Source: Enterococcus sp. HY326
Lineage (GTDB): Bacteria > Bacillota > Bacilli > Lactobacillales > Enterococcaceae
Direction of reading: 5' to 3'
Assembly: GCF_026157065.1 (NCBI RefSeq)
Contig: NZ_JANLGQ010000005.1
Location: forward strand, 248,001-312,000
DNA length: 64,000 nucleotides
The translations under genes and the position numbers were made by a program. The notes beneath the pieces are model-generated. The model did not search any database, had not been told where the DNA came from, and was given only the letters and a program-made list of their open reading frames with translations. Shown here piece by piece: positions 8,189 to 17,124 of the stretch (position 1 is its first letter; each line of letters begins with the position of its first letter).

Positions 8189-9040
8189 ATGGAATATGTA
8201 ACATTAAACAACGGCATTCAAATGCCTATCATCGGTTTTGGAGTTTATCAACTGACAGATGACAAGGAAACGGAAAGAATTGTCGGCGAAGCTATCAAAG
8301 CCGGCTACCGTTCCTTTGATACATCGTCGGCCTATTTTAATGAAGAAGCTGTCGGCCGAGCCATCGCTAACAGCGGCGTGCCTAGAGAAGAATTATTTAT
8401 CACCTCAAAATTATGGGTCCAAGACGCCAGCTATGATAAAGCAAAAGCGGCTTACCAAGCCAGCTTGACTCGTCTAGGTTTAGATTATTTAGATTTGTAT
8501 TTGATTCATCAACCCTTCGGCGACTATTATGGTGCTTGGCGGGCCATGGAAGAATTATATGCAGCCAAAAAAGTGCGGGCAATTGGTGTCAGCAATTTTG
8601 ATGATGCCCGCTTGGCTGATTTGATTTTAAACAATCACATCACACCAGCATTAGACCAAGTGGAAACCCATCCTTTCTTCCAACAAAAAACAGCGCTGGA
8701 AACCATGAAAAAATACGACGTTCAAATTGAATCATGGGGACCTTTTTCACAAGGTGGCCAAGGCATCTTCACTCAGCCGGTTTTGGTTGACTTAGCAAAA
8801 ACCTATCAAAAATCAGTCGGCCAAATTATTTTACGCTGGCATGTCCAACGGGGCGTGGTTGTAATACCTAAATCCACCAATCCAGAACGGATGAAAGACA
8901 ATTTAAATGTCTTTGATTTTAACTTGTCAGATACCGATATGGAAAAAATTGCTGCCCTTGACTTGGGCCACAGTGAAGCTATCAATTATTTGGATGCAAG
9001 TGCCGCAGAAATGTTGAACGGTTTAAAAATTCACGATTAA
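8189..9040 (+). CDS. Aldo/keto reductase (second of tandem pair)
   Basis: The 283-residue paralogue of the preceding gene has the same tetrad at the same positions (Asp44, Tyr49, Lys74, His107). The substrate-pocket loops differ: QPFGDYYG replaces VPFNDYYG, and a GPFSQGGQG segment replaces APFAEGNG. An AAAGGAG site precedes the ATG. The pair most likely arose by tandem duplication and then diverged in substrate range. It is the last gene of the operon. The substrate is not predictable beyond small aldehydes or ketones. Confidence 0.9.
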   Translation: MEYVTLNNGIQMPIIGFGVYQLTDDKETERIVGEAIKAGYRSFDTSSAYFNEEAVGRAIANSGVPREELFITSKLWVQDASYDKAKAAYQASLTRLGLDYLDLYLIHQPFGDYYGAWRAMEELYAAKKVRAIGVSNFDDARLADLILNNHITPALDQVETHPFFQQKTALETMKKYDVQIESWGPFSQGGQGIFTQPVLVDLAKTYQKSVGQIILRWHVQRGVVVIPKSTNPERMKDNLNVFDFNLSDTDMEKIAALDLGHSEAINYLDASAAEMLNGLKIHD

Positions 9041-9413
9041 TATTAGTGCTTTCAGAATAAGTGGATAAATTGTTGGAGGACAAAATTTTTTGGAGGGGTG
9101 TTACGCTGTTAGTGGTGGAGATTAGAAACTATTCATAGCGATGACAAGCTATCACTTTAAGTTTTTTTAAATAAAGATACTGAAAAAGGGGTTCCTGGCT
9201 TTTTAGAGATATATCGAGCTTTAGAAATATAAAATCAAAAAATTTCCAGACTATTATAGACACATCCTAATAAGACACATTTTTGCTCATCGATTGCCGT
9301 CGATGAGCTTTTTTGCAATCAAGAAAAAGATTGAGAATCGTATCATTAAAAAATGCCATTAAGACATCAGGCAACTTTCAGATGTTGAAAAAAATTTATG
9401 AACGAAGGTTTGA
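9041..9413. other. 373-bp intergenic gap
   Basis: Apart from the terminator at 9285-9314, I see no gene or further repeat here. There are two GGAGG-like sequences (about 9074 and 9092), but neither leads into an open frame longer than a few codons. Confidence 0.5.
9285..9314 (+). terminator. Intrinsic terminator (rightward)
   Basis: A 9-bp stem GCTCATCGA / TCGATGAGC (9285-9293 and 9300-9308) is followed directly by TTTTTT. It is about 245 bp past the reductase operon and is the first strong terminator for it. Confidence 0.85.
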
Positions 9414-10295
9414 TTATAAATCCGTGCTTTTTAATTTACGATATTGCAAAGGGGAATGGCCACTCCAAAGTTTAAATTGCCGACTAAAGTGACTGGAGGT
9501 ACTGTAGCCTATTCGATCGGCTATTTGCTCAATGGAAGAAAATGGATATTGTAATAATAATTTGGCTTCTTGATACTTCAAATCATCTAAATATTTTTTA
9601 GGAGATATACCATAAACCTCTTTAAAAACGTTGATAGCATGGTTTTGGCTAATACCAATTTCTTTTATCATAGCATTAATACTCAACTTATTTTTGTCTC
9701 TAAAACCTTGACTAGTCGAATACTCTCTAAAATTTCGTTTAATGGTTTGAGCCAATTCGCTTGCATAAAAAAAGCCCAAAGAGTTGGTGTTCTTTTTTTC
9801 AGCGATAAATAATGTTGATAACACAATAAGTAGCTCGGTAAAAATTGTTTGGGTTTTTAGACTATCAATCAAGTCAAAGGGACTTTCTTTATCTAATAAA
9901 TTAATCCACTGAGCAATCACCGTATTTATTTGATCATAGTTTTCAAAATCGTTTTTGATAATTAAAGGTAAGGAATTGACAAGAGCATAATTTAAAGTAG
10001 GTTCATCAATATGAAAGTGAATACAAAAATAGGTTAAGCCGGTTTCATTTTTACAGATATTATGATGCAACAACTTTGGTGGCAATATTATGATGTCATC
10101 TTTTTTGAGGCGTATTTTATCTTCGTTGATATAAGAAATTTGTTCACCGTCAATTACTTTTAGTATTTCAAAGGAAGTGTGAATCTCTTCACCGACATCC
10201 CAGTTCATTTTTACAGTTTGTTTGTGAGCAGATGTTAGCCGGATTGAGATATCTTGATTGGGTAACATTCTGATATTAGTAAAATCAGCTTTCAT
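9414..10295 (-). CDS. AraC family regulator of GH43/PTS cluster
   Basis: The protein of about 293 residues has an N-terminal cupin-like sensor (HTSFEILKVIDGEQI, KKDDIIILPPKLLHH) and a C-terminal double HTH of AraC type (MIKEIGISQNHAINVFKEVY, then IADRIGYSTSSHFSRQFKLW). Start choice: the paired ATGs at 10298/10295 follow GGAGG at 3 and 6 bp, and the second has the better spacing. A longer frame upstream lacks a ribosome site. It is divergent from the GH43-PTS operon, whose sugar or oligosaccharide it probably senses as an activator. Confidence 0.88.
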   Translation of the reverse strand: MKADFTNIRMLPNQDISIRLTSAHKQTVKMNWDVGEEIHTSFEILKVIDGEQISYINEDKIRLKKDDIIILPPKLLHHNICKNETGLTYFCIHFHIDEPTLNYALVNSLPLIIKNDFENYDQINTVIAQWINLLDKESPFDLIDSLKTQTIFTELLIVLSTLFIAEKKNTNSLGFFYASELAQTIKRNFREYSTSQGFRDKNKLSINAMIKEIGISQNHAINVFKEVYGISPKKYLDDLKYQEAKLLLQYPFSSIEQIADRIGYSTSSHFSRQFKLWSGHSPLQYRKLKSTDL

Positions 10296-10379
10296 CATAA
10301 ACCTCCAGATTAAAAAATGGTAAAAACACCATGATTTTTGATATTTCAAACACCTTCTAAAAAAACTATAATTCATTTA

Positions 10380-10394
10380 TAGAAAGCGTTTTAA
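10380..10394 (+). promoter_or_regulatory. cre-like site upstream of GH43-PTS operon
   Basis: TAGAAAGCGTTTTAA matches the cre consensus WTGNAANCGNWNNCW at all but two fixed positions. It lies 18 bp before the GH43 start codon, suggesting catabolite repression by CcpA. Confidence 0.4.
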
Positions 10395-10411
10395 ATAGAA
10401 GGGAGTTTACA

Positions 10412-12034
10412 ATGATTATAAACCCGATTTTAAAAGGATTCAATCCTGATCCAAGTATCTGTAAAAAAGGAGACACTTATTATATTGCCGTATCAACATT
10501 CGAGTGGTTTCCAGGGGTCCGAATATATGCATCTAAGGATTTAAAAAATTGGCAGTTTGTAACAAGTCCGTTAAGTAGAGTGAGTCAGTTAAACATGTAT
10601 GGTGTGCCTGATAGTGGTGGTGTATGGGCACCTAATCTAACTTATAGCGACAATAAATTTTGGTTAATTTATTCTAACATGAAAGAGCATCGTGCATTTA
10701 AAGATGTTTATAATTATTTAGTGACTGCGGACGAAGTAGATGGTGAATGGTCTGAACCTGTATTTTTAAACAGCAGTGGATTTGATCCATCTCTTTTCCA
10801 TAATATTGATGGAAAAAAATATATGCTAAATCTAATCTATAATTATCGGAATTATAAGCCCTGGTATGGTGGAATTGCGATTCAAGAGTATTCACCACAA
10901 GAGGAAAAACTAATTGGAAAAGAAAAAATTATTTTCACCGGAACAGATTTAGGAAAGACTGAGGGCCCAAATCTATTTTTCAAAGATGGCTTTTATTATC
11001 TAATTACAGCTGAAGGAGGTACTAAATACGAACACGCAGTTACCGTTGCTCGTTCAAGGTCAATGTATGGGCCTTATGAAGTCCATCCTCAAAATCCTAT
11101 TTTATCTACATGGTCAGATCCAAGAAATTCTATTCAAAAAGCAGGGCACGCCGATTTCTTTGAGACTGATTCAGGAGAATGGTATATCACCTATTTAATG
11201 GCACGACCAATTAAACGTGCTGGAAAAGCTATCTTAGAAGAACGTGGTTTCTGTCCTTTAGGCAGAGAAACCAGTATTGCAAAAGTATACTGGGATGCCG
11301 ACTGGCCTTATGTTGAAGGCGGAAAAATTGCCAAAACCGAAGTAGATACTCCAAGAGGTCTTTCAGAAGATAAAATAAATGTAGCTAAATGGAACGGAGA
11401 TTTTTCTGTTACTACATTACCAAATGAATTTCAAACTTTACGAGTTCCTTTTTCAGATAGTATGGGTAGTCTGAGTGAACGACCAGGTTATTTACGCTTA
11501 ATAGGTGGGGAATCATTGTATTCTGTTTTTCAGCAGTCACTGGTTGCCAGAAGATTTGAAAGTTTAAATTTTACAACGGTTACTCAAATAGAATTTGAAC
11601 CAGATAATTTTCAACAAATGGCAGGTATTACCTGTTTTTATAATACAAAAAATTGGATATCCTTGTACCTTTCTCGAGATGAAAAACTTGGTAAAGTTAT
11701 CGATATTATGCAATGTGAAGGACAAGTGATGAACTGGCCTTTGGGTGAAAATAAACTACCTGTAAAGCAAGGACCGATTTTTTTGAAAGTAGAAGTGACA
11801 CCAGAAAAAATTTCATTTTTCTTCTCTCAAGATAATCAGAAATGGGTTAAGATTGAAAAAGAATTTGAGACATACAAACTTTCAGATGATTATATTGCAA
11901 AACCTTTCACCGGAAGTGTAGGGAGTGCCTTTACCGGAAGTTTTATCGGATTACACTGCAATGATTTATCGGGAAAGAAAAAAGTCGCAGATTTTAAATA
12001 TTTCAAGTATATCGAGGAGGAGAAGCATGAATAA
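10412..12034 (+). CDS. Glycoside hydrolase family 43 (beta-xylosidase type)
   Basis: This 540-residue cytoplasmic enzyme has no signal peptide. The N-terminal five-bladed GH43 domain has the catalytic-base region NPILKGFNPDPS (Asp13), the STFEWFPGVRIYASKDLKNW strand, and the acid region KTEGPNLFFKDG. A C-terminal beta-sandwich (about residues 330-540, including QMAGITCFYNTKNW) is the accessory domain seen in two-domain xylosidases. Such enzymes cleave xylose or arabinose from oligosaccharides. A GGGAG site precedes the ATG. The stop overlaps the IIA gene start by 8 bp, so hydrolysis is coupled to PTS uptake of an intact or phosphorylated oligosaccharide. Confidence 0.92.
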   Translation: MIINPILKGFNPDPSICKKGDTYYIAVSTFEWFPGVRIYASKDLKNWQFVTSPLSRVSQLNMYGVPDSGGVWAPNLTYSDNKFWLIYSNMKEHRAFKDVYNYLVTADEVDGEWSEPVFLNSSGFDPSLFHNIDGKKYMLNLIYNYRNYKPWYGGIAIQEYSPQEEKLIGKEKIIFTGTDLGKTEGPNLFFKDGFYYLITAEGGTKYEHAVTVARSRSMYGPYEVHPQNPILSTWSDPRNSIQKAGHADFFETDSGEWYITYLMARPIKRAGKAILEERGFCPLGRETSIAKVYWDADWPYVEGGKIAKTEVDTPRGLSEDKINVAKWNGDFSVTTLPNEFQTLRVPFSDSMGSLSERPGYLRLIGGESLYSVFQQSLVARRFESLNFTTVTQIEFEPDNFQQMAGITCFYNTKNWISLYLSRDEKLGKVIDIMQCEGQVMNWPLGENKLPVKQGPIFLKVEVTPEKISFFFSQDNQKWVKIEKEFETYKLSDDYIAKPFTGSVGSAFTGSFIGLHCNDLSGKKKVADFKYFKYIEEEKHE

Positions 12035-12452
12035 AAAAATTGCGATTGTTACCCACGGAAATTTAGCAACTGGCTTTGAGAGCGCCTTAAAAGTATTAAT
12101 TGGTAATCAACCCGATGTAGAGTTAACAGCAATTCCGGCTTATTTAGAAGACAATCAAGATTGGAAGGAATCTTTAAGGGACTTTTTTGGAACCATCGAT
12201 GAAGAGAAATTAAATATTGTATTCACTGACATCTATGGTGGTAGTGTAAACCAAAACACCTTTGTAGAGTACAATGAAAAGCCTATGACGATCATTACTG
12301 GAATCAATTTGCCCATTTTGATGGAGATTCTTCTAACACAGTTTGAGACAGTAGCTGAGTTTACAAGAGGGTTAGCCGTAATTGTTGAAAATAGTAGGAA
12401 TCAATTGAAGATTAGCAAAGTTGAGGAAACTGAAGACGACTTTTTTGATTAA
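12027..12452 (+). CDS. PTS mannose/fructose/sorbose-family IIA
   Basis: This 141-residue cytosolic phosphocarrier takes phosphate from HPr onto His10 in IVTHGNLATG, the family's active site, and passes it to IIB. The ATG at 12027 follows GAGGAGG and overlaps the end of the GH43 gene. Usual single-domain IIA length. It is the first gene of a complete IIA-IIB-IIC-IID set. Pairing with GH43 suggests transport of a xylose- or arabinose-containing oligosaccharide, which is inference. Confidence 0.9.
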   Translation: MNKKIAIVTHGNLATGFESALKVLIGNQPDVELTAIPAYLEDNQDWKESLRDFFGTIDEEKLNIVFTDIYGGSVNQNTFVEYNEKPMTIITGINLPILMEILLTQFETVAEFTRGLAVIVENSRNQLKISKVEETEDDFFD

Positions 12453-12476
12453 TATTGAAAATATGGAGGGAAAAAA

Positions 12477-12983
12477 ATGATTGTAGCATTACGCTTAGAC
12501 GATAGACTGATTCATGGACAGACTGGAATGATGTGGACAAAAGAGCTTAAAGTTGATGGAATCGTAGTAGCAAATGATACTGTAGCAAATGATAAAACAC
12601 AGCAAATGGCTTTAAAAATGGCAACTCCTAACAATGTAAAAGTTATCATAAAAAGCGTGAATGATGCTATTACTTTATTAGAAAATCCTAAAGCCAAAAA
12701 TATGCGGATTTTGTTATTGGTTAATAATTTAGACGATGCCCTAGCCTTAACTCAAAAGTTACCAGAAATTGAGTATGTAAATTTAGGTAATTATGGAAGA
12801 ATGGTTCAGTCTGAGAAGAAACGAATATCTATATTACCAGAGATGAGAATTACGATTGACGATTATCAAAAAATTCAGCAATTAGAGTCTTTGAATGCTA
12901 AAACTTATTTTCAAATGTTACCTGATGATAAGAAGACCAAGCTAGCTGATTTAGTAAAAGAGTCAGATTTTAAGGAGGAATAG
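12477..12983 (+). CDS. PTS mannose/fructose/sorbose-family IIB
   Basis: The 168-residue IIB has the active-site segment LRLDDRLIHGQTG. His13 accepts phosphate from IIA and donates it to the sugar during transport through IIC/IID. Length is typical. A TATGGAGGG site precedes the ATG, and the IIC gene begins 1 bp after the stop. It acts in the cytosol as part of the membrane-associated permease complex. Confidence 0.92.
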   Translation: MIVALRLDDRLIHGQTGMMWTKELKVDGIVVANDTVANDKTQQMALKMATPNNVKVIIKSVNDAITLLENPKAKNMRILLLVNNLDDALALTQKLPEIEYVNLGNYGRMVQSEKKRISILPEMRITIDDYQKIQQLESLNAKTYFQMLPDDKKTKLADLVKESDFKEE

Positions 12984-12984
12984 T

Positions 12985-13776
12985 ATGTTAGGCACAGCAG
13001 CGTTATTAGCATTAGTAACCTTTGTAACATTTGGTGGAAACTGGCTTTTAGGCCAGAGCATGCTTGATAGGCCAATTGTTGTTGGCTCTTTGGTCGGTTT
13101 AGTTCTAGGAGATTTAGAAAAAGGTGTGATGATTGGAGCAGCTTTAGAAGCTGTTTTCATGGGAGCTGTCAATATTGGCGGAGCCGTTTCAGCTAATCCT
13201 AGCGTTGGGACTGTTTTTGGAGCAGGTTTTGCCATTATTTTAGGTGGTGGTAACGAAGTAGCACTTGCTTTAGCTTTGCCGATTGGTATTTTAGCTGCCT
13301 ATGTTGAAACACTAATGAATGTAGTTATGAGTGTTTTTGCACCCACTTACGACCGTTTAGCTGCAGAAGGCAAAGATAAAGCGATTTTTCGAATGCATTA
13401 TGCTTTGTGGGTAGTTAAATTTTGTGTGTTTCCAATAATTGTCTTTATTTCAGTTCTAATTGGCTCAAGTGCAGTGGAAGTTTTTGTAGATAGCATCCCT
13501 GAAGTAATTATGAATGGTTTGCAAGTATGCGGAGGTTTATTACCTGCTGTCGGAGTGGCAATTTTATTAAAAATGTTGTGGACGAATTCTTTAGCTGTCT
13601 ATTATTTCTTAGGATTTTTAGCTGTCGCATACTTAAATATCCCTTTAATAGCGTTGGCAGGATTTGGTTTAATTTTTGTTATTACTATGGCAGTTAATGA
13701 CTTTAGATTTACTAAAGTGAATACGGTAACACCTGAAGAAACTGTTTTATCAGAGGAGGATGAATTTTTTGGCTAA
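12985..13776 (+). CDS. PTS mannose/fructose/sorbose-family IIC
   Basis: This 263-residue polytopic membrane protein has the family's glycine-rich start (GNWLLGQSMLDRPIVVGSLV, then GLVLGDLEKGVMIGAALEAV) and about seven hydrophobic segments. With IID it forms the sugar channel. AAGGAGGAA lies before the ATG, and the 3' end overlaps the IID gene. The acidic tail EETVLSEEDEFFG is cytosolic. Confidence 0.92.
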   Translation: MLGTAALLALVTFVTFGGNWLLGQSMLDRPIVVGSLVGLVLGDLEKGVMIGAALEAVFMGAVNIGGAVSANPSVGTVFGAGFAIILGGGNEVALALALPIGILAAYVETLMNVVMSVFAPTYDRLAAEGKDKAIFRMHYALWVVKFCVFPIIVFISVLIGSSAVEVFVDSIPEVIMNGLQVCGGLLPAVGVAILLKMLWTNSLAVYYFLGFLAVAYLNIPLIALAGFGLIFVITMAVNDFRFTKVNTVTPEETVLSEEDEFFG

Positions 13777-14593
13777 ATTCGATAATATAACTGCGGATGA
13801 GAAAAAAATGATTCGAAAAATGTTCTTTAGATCATTTTCATTATATGCTGATGGTAGTTTTGCAAAATCTGGCGGAGTAAACTTCTGTGTTTCTTTAATG
13901 CCCTTTATCAATAAATTTTATAAAAATGAAGAAGACCGTAGACAAGCATTGCAACGACACATGACTTGGTTTAATACAACAGGAAATGTAGTTCCTTTTA
14001 TTATGGGAATATCAGCCGCAATGGAAAAGGAAAACAGTATAAAACCTGATTTTGATGTTGAATCTATTCCTGCTGTTAAAACAAGTTTAATGGGACCTCT
14101 GGCAGGCATAGGAGACTCAATCTTCTGGGGAGTTTTACGTGTGCTAGCTGCCGGAATTGCAATCAATCTTGGACAACAAGGCAACATTTTAGCGCCCATT
14201 GTTTTTTTAGTTTTGTATAATGTGCCCTCAATAATTGTTCGATATTATAGTGGTTTTATGGGTTACAGTCTGGGAGCAACCTATATTCAAGAACTATATG
14301 ATAAAGGTTTAATGGATATCCTCACTAAAGCCGCCTCCACACTTGGACTTATCATGGCCGGAGGAATGACCTTTAATACTGTTTCGTTTACAACTATCTT
14401 GGAATATACAGCAGTTGAAGACAATCCACTCGTGATTCAAGATATTTTAGATCAAATTTTTGTTGGTTTAGTTCCTCTAACAGTAACCTTACTCTCACTA
14501 TATTTCATGAAAACTAAAAAAGTCAATTTGAATTGGGTCATTTTGGTCATAGTGATTGTATCTATGCTACTATCCGTTCTCGGTATTGCATAA
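13769..14593 (+). CDS. PTS mannose/fructose/sorbose-family IID
   Basis: The IID subunit of about 274 residues has the hallmark GPLAGIGDSIFWG motif near residue 110 and hydrophobic C-terminal segments. A TTG at 13769 is preferred because GAGGAGG (13753-13759) abuts the alternative ATG at 13760 and could not be used for it, but lies 9 bp before the TTG. The ATG would add three residues. It completes the four-subunit permease and ends the operon; a bidirectional terminator follows about 100 bp later. Confidence 0.9.
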   Translation: MAKFDNITADEKKMIRKMFFRSFSLYADGSFAKSGGVNFCVSLMPFINKFYKNEEDRRQALQRHMTWFNTTGNVVPFIMGISAAMEKENSIKPDFDVESIPAVKTSLMGPLAGIGDSIFWGVLRVLAAGIAINLGQQGNILAPIVFLVLYNVPSIIVRYYSGFMGYSLGATYIQELYDKGLMDILTKAASTLGLIMAGGMTFNTVSFTTILEYTAVEDNPLVIQDILDQIFVGLVPLTVTLLSLYFMKTKKVNLNWVILVIVIVSMLLSVLGIA

Positions 14594-14693
14594 AAACTAA
14601 AATGATTTATCTTTGAAGTATAATCATCATATTGCTTAGATTATTCTATTTGGTAAAACATTGGGAATTGAATAATCTCATATAATCAACCCC

Positions 14694-14741
14694 AAAAAAA
14701 TCTCAGCTTAAGGTTTGAAGGAACCAAAGCTGAGTTTTTTT
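14694..14741. terminator. Bidirectional terminator
   Basis: An A-run, then the stem CTCAGCTT / AAGCTGAG (14702-14709 and 14727-14734) with inner GGTT/AACC pairing, then a T-run at 14735-14741. It serves the PTS operon rightward and the small membrane protein gene leftward. Confidence 0.85.
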
Positions 14742-14925
14742 ATTCTGCATGTAATTGTTTCCGGTAATATTTCAAAGCGTTAGCCTTTTGATAGCGGATT
14801 TCATTTTGTTGGACTTTTTTGGCTTGCTGCAACATTTTTTTGGTCGTATTAATACGGACTACTTTAACAACTAGCATGGTCACTGCCAGCATGAACAGAG
14901 CAAGTATCAATTCGATTGAGGTCAT
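14740..14925 (-). CDS. Small single-pass membrane protein, 61 aa
   Basis: The product has one hydrophobic helix (about residues 4-24, IELILALFMLAVTMLVV) followed by a strongly basic, helical cytosolic tail rich in Lys, Gln and Arg. The ATG at 14925 has a perfect CAGGAGGTGAGG ribosome site; an upstream in-frame ATG precedes that site. I do not recognise the family. It is divergent from the Crp/Fnr gene. Confidence 0.65.
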   Translation of the reverse strand: MTSIELILALFMLAVTMLVVKVVRINTTKKMLQQAKKVQQNEIRYQKANALKYYRKQLHAE

Positions 14926-15010
14926 TTCCCTCACCTCCTGTATGTTCATGATAACGGAAATTGTTTTACAACAACTAGGACATATGTCATACTTTTTGCG
15001 GGGTGATTTG

Positions 15011-15669
15011 ATGAAACGAGAGAAATTTTCAAAAAATTATGAAAATGTGTTAACTCGTTGGCAACTAGATCCAACTGATTATCAAAAATGTGAAATTTTC
15101 ACCTATAAACCGCGGGAAACTGTTTTAAACGAGGGCAGCCAAGTCGATTATGTTTTTCTGGTGGTTTCTGGTCGGGCCAAGGTCTGTAATTATACCACAA
15201 ATGGTAAAAATTTGGTGCTGAGCTATTTCATTTCTTCAGGGATTTTTGGTGATATCGAATTGATTTCAGAGCATAAAGCCGCCACAGCGACGATTATCAC
15301 CGTTTCGGAATTTATCTGTATTGGTATTCCAAAAAATATTTATCAACAGCGGCTGTTGAATAATTTGGCATTTGTGACTTTAATAGCCAAAGGTTTGGCG
15401 GAAAATGTTGTGACCACTTCTAAAAATCAGTTGGCTTCTTCTTTTTATGCTGGTGAAGAGCGTTTGGCCTTTTATCTGTGGCAAAATGCCTACAAAAATT
15501 ATTTTGAAGATAATTTGACAGACACAGCAGCCTCTGTGGGCCTGAGCTATCGCCATTTATTTCGGATTCTCAATCAATTTGTTGCTGAGGGTTACTTGAA
15601 AAAAAGGGCAAAGGCTATGTGATTTTAAATGAAGCGGCTTTGAAGGCGTTGAGTTTTCCGGCGGATTGA
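15011..15669 (+). pseudogene. Crp/Fnr-family regulator, 3' frameshift
   Basis: The frame gives an N-terminal cyclic-nucleotide-binding-type beta roll (ETVLNEGSQVDYVFLVVSGR, ISSGIFGDIELI) and a C-terminal winged helix (TDTAASVGLSYRHLFRILNQ). The open frame stops at 15622 after LKKRAKAM. Adding one A to the A7 run at about 15599-15605 gives a natural ending, LKKKGKGYVILNEAALKALS to 15669. The gene is therefore interrupted by a one-base homopolymer deletion that removes about the last 18 residues, including the wing. The truncated protein may be unstable. The start follows GGGGTG. It is either a real mutation or a sequencing error. Confidence 0.8.
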
Positions 15670-15792
15670 TGGGGAAATTCGCAGCAAGGATGAGATTTTT
15701 TTTGGTTTGCAACTCCCAGTTGAAAAAGTCAAAAAGACTTGCTAATATAAAATCAGTTAGTTACTTACTTTTTGAAACCAAGGAGAAGATGC

Positions 15793-16122
15793 ATGCTTAC
15801 AAAAGATGAATTACCCTATTGTCCGGTAGCCACAACGGTGGACTTGATTGGAAATAAATGGAAATTATTAATTATGCGGGAATTGTTGAAGGGAACGCAG
15901 CGTTTTAATGCGATTCACAAGGCAGTCGATGGCATCAGTCAGAAGGTGCTCACGGAAAATTTAAGAAAAATGGAACAGGACGGGATTGTTGCTAGAGAAG
16001 TTTTTCCTGAGGTTCCGCCCCGGGTTGAGTATTCTCTGACAGATTTAGGCGAGTCATTGCGGCCGATCATCAGCTCCATGAGTGATTGGGGCACGGCCTA
16101 TATTCAAGAAAATTTAATGTAA
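15793..16122 (+). CDS. HxlR family transcriptional regulator
   Basis: The 109-residue winged-helix protein is typical of the HxlR/YodB family: YCPVATTVDLIGNKWKLLIM, FNAIHKAVDGISQKVLTENL and PRVEYSLTDLGESL. The conserved cysteine in the N-terminal YCPV is the redox- or electrophile-sensing residue in some relatives. AAGGAGAAGATGC precedes the ATG at 15793. It is convergent with the quinone-reductase-like gene and shares a terminator with it. Related regulators control oxidoreductases of that kind, so a functional link is possible but not shown. Confidence 0.9.
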   Translation: MLTKDELPYCPVATTVDLIGNKWKLLIMRELLKGTQRFNAIHKAVDGISQKVLTENLRKMEQDGIVAREVFPEVPPRVEYSLTDLGESLRPIISSMSDWGTAYIQENLM

Positions 16123-16128
16123 AAAAAA

Positions 16129-16170
16129 TGTGGGACAAGCGAAAATATAAGCGTGTCTCACAATTTTTTT
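16129..16170. terminator. Bidirectional terminator
   Basis: A-run, then near-perfect 9-bp arms TGTGGGACA / TGTCTCACA (16129-16137 and 16154-16162, one G-U pair), then T7 at 16164-16170. It lies between two convergent genes and serves both. Confidence 0.85.
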
Positions 16171-16173
16171 GTT

Positions 16174-17124
16174 TTAAGGAAGCACCACCACTTTGCCGAA
16201 GCTTTGACTGCTCTCTAAATATTCGTGGGCTTTGGCAGTATCTTTTAAAGAAAATATTTTTTCTGGAGCGATAGTCAGTTGATAGTTATCAATGAAAGCA
16301 AATAGTTGCTGCATGCGGGAGGCATCGACATCGCCGGAATGAAAGCCGGTTAGATACGCATTATTGGTGTCAAAAATCGGATCAAAGCCCTCCAGATACC
16401 ATTGACCGCCTAATAATCCGGTATTGCAAACAATGCCCTCCGGCAAAATATGCTGAAAACTATTTTTGATTGTGGCCGGGCCAATCAGTTCAAAAATTTT
16501 ATCGAATTTTTTCTCCGTTTGCAGCTGGCCTTCTTGATCCAAAATGACATCGGTAAAACCGGCAGCCAAGAGACTGTCTTTTTTGCTGAGGCTGCGGCTG
16601 GTGCCGACAATTTTGATATCAGGAAATTGGCCTTTAACTAATTTTAAAAAGGCCAAGCCAACGCCGCTAGTACCGCCGCGCACTAAAATTTTATCGTCAG
16701 CTTTGATTTTTAGGCGTAAATAGGAGCCAAAAGCGGTGTAATAAGTCTCTGGCACGGCGGCTAGGTCGGCCCAGGATAGCTGCGTGGTCACTGGAAAAAT
16801 TTGTTTATTCGGCAGTAAAACATATTCGGCATAGCCGCCATCAAATTCTCGGCCCATTTCCCCCATAATCGAGACGACTTTTTGGCCTACAGGAAGGTGT
16901 TGCTCATCTGTGGTTGCAGCAATTTCCCCGACCGCTTCAATGCCTAAAATGCGGGGGAACTTTACCGACGGAGAGAGGCCTTGGCGGGTGAAAATTTCCG
17001 AGTGATTGACACCGAAGCCCTTCACTTTGATTAATGACCAACCGGGTTTGACTTTGGGCGTAGGCACTTCTGTGTAAATTAATTTTTCCGGTCCGCCGGC
17101 TTCATAGACGACAATGGCTTTCAT
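16174..17124 (-). CDS. Quinone-reductase-like MDR oxidoreductase
   Basis: The 316-residue zinc-independent medium-chain dehydrogenase/reductase has a GroES-like N-terminal domain (KVKGFGVNHSEIFTRQG) and a Rossmann fold with ILVRGGTSGVGLAFLKL for NADPH. The catalytic zinc cysteines of alcohol dehydrogenases are absent, as in QOR-type enzymes. GGAGG lies upstream inside the preceding permease gene, and the ATG abuts that gene's stop codon. It is therefore the last gene of the five-gene osmoprotectant-type ABC operon, an unusual partner. It probably reduces quinones or enones; the substrate is unknown. Confidence 0.88.
   Translation of the reverse strand: MKAIVVYEAGGPEKLIYTEVPTPKVKPGWSLIKVKGFGVNHSEIFTRQGLSPSVKFPRILGIEAVGEIAATTDEQHLPVGQKVVSIMGEMGREFDGGYAEYVLLPNKQIFPVTTQLSWADLAAVPETYYTAFGSYLRLKIKADDKILVRGGTSGVGLAFLKLVKGQFPDIKIVGTSRSLSKKDSLLAAGFTDVILDQEGQLQTEKKFDKIFELIGPATIKNSFQHILPEGIVCNTGLLGGQWYLEGFDPIFDTNNAYLTGFHSGDVDASRMQQLFAFIDNYQLTIAPEKIFSLKDTAKAHEYLESSQSFGKVVVLP

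Noticed and set aside
12963-14199. Leftward frames opposite the PTS IIC and IID genes
   Set aside because: Antisense to strongly supported PTS genes, with low-complexity composition and no ribosome site.
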